Positions 5,797 through 5,884 of a stretch of 5,884 nucleotides of DNA are shown piece by piece. Both the position numbers and the translations under genes were made by a program. Source of the stretch: JBKEAD01 sp047973165 (GTDB lineage: Bacteria; Verrucomicrobiota; Verrucomicrobiia; Chthoniobacterales; JBKEAD01). The first letter of the stretch is position 1; each line of letters opens with the position of its first letter. The notes beneath the pieces are model-generated. The model was not told where the DNA came from. It worked only from the letters and a program-made list of their open reading frames with translations, and did no database searches. Location: positions 1 to 5,884 of the forward strand of contig JBKEBM010000039.1 of NCBI GenBank assembly GCA_047973165.1. Direction: 5' to 3'.

Positions 5797-5884
5797 TTAC
5801 TTCAGCACATCTTCGGTCTGTGCATTGGTGATGACAAATTTTTCGCGCGGGAAGCTCGGGTCGGATCGGAAGCTGAGACGGCCC
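5797..5884 (-). CDS. C-terminal 28 codons of an unrecognised protein, truncated by window edge
   Basis: The minus-strand frame enters at base 5883 and runs 28 codons to TAA at 5799-5797, ending in ITNAQTEDVLK. The translated segment reads like real protein (GRLSFRSDPSFPREKF then the end quoted above), with mixed polar and hydrophobic residues and no membrane helix. Too little is visible to name a family. It reads in the same direction as the downstream block but is separated from it by 355 bases containing a strong palindrome, so it is probably a separate transcription unit. Confidence 0.6.
   Translation of the reverse strand, partial: GRLSFRSDPSFPREKFVITNAQTEDVLK

Noticed and set aside
5781..5798. 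AT-only palindrome AAAATTT-TTTT-AAATTTT at the stop of the right-edge gene, considered as a terminator
   Set aside because: The stem has no G-C pairs and overlaps the stop codon; it would be too weak for an intrinsic terminator.

Overview
The window looks like an accessory stretch of a bacterial chromosome with one compact gene block, entirely on the minus strand. Reading 5'->3' along that strand (right to left in window coordinates) it holds: the last 28 codons of an unrecognised gene (5884-5797); a 355-base intergenic region with three inverted repeats (5796-5442); a copper-type P1B ATPase (5441-3282); a ResB/Ccs1 cytochrome c maturation protein (3279-1381); a small protein resembling the DUF6941 family (1356-946); and the first 313 codons of a beta-ketoacyl-ACP synthase that runs off the left edge (940-1). 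No convincing plus-strand gene, tRNA, rRNA, CRISPR array or insertion sequence was seen.

The four main genes are separated by 2, 24 and 5 bases and probably form one transcript. The first two fit together: a Cu(I) exporter of the kind that supplies copper to exported or membrane cuproproteins such as haem-copper oxidases, and one half of the system II (Ccs) haem-attachment machinery that matures c-type cytochromes. Both therefore point to assembly of respiratory metalloproteins at the membrane. The next two genes do not obviously belong: a cytoplasmic protein of unknown function and a condensing enzyme of fatty acid or polyketide type. The link between the halves is unexplained.

Taxonomy is inferred only. 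A moderate-to-high GC, system II cytochrome c biogenesis, a DUF6941-like protein, an ATPase without the usual N-terminal metal-binding domain and the absence of Shine-Dalgarno sequences suggest a Gram-negative of the Planctomycetes-Verrucomicrobia group, perhaps Verrucomicrobiota (Opitutae-like). A 16S or protein search would be needed to settle it.

The most unusual non-coding part is the leader upstream of the ATPase gene. It contains a 31-base near-perfect palindrome (5711-5741), a 10-bp perfect inverted repeat (5490-5534) and a 10-bp stem with one G-T pair (5545-5580), one arm of which could instead pair with the loop of the second repeat. None has the U-tract of an ordinary terminator.
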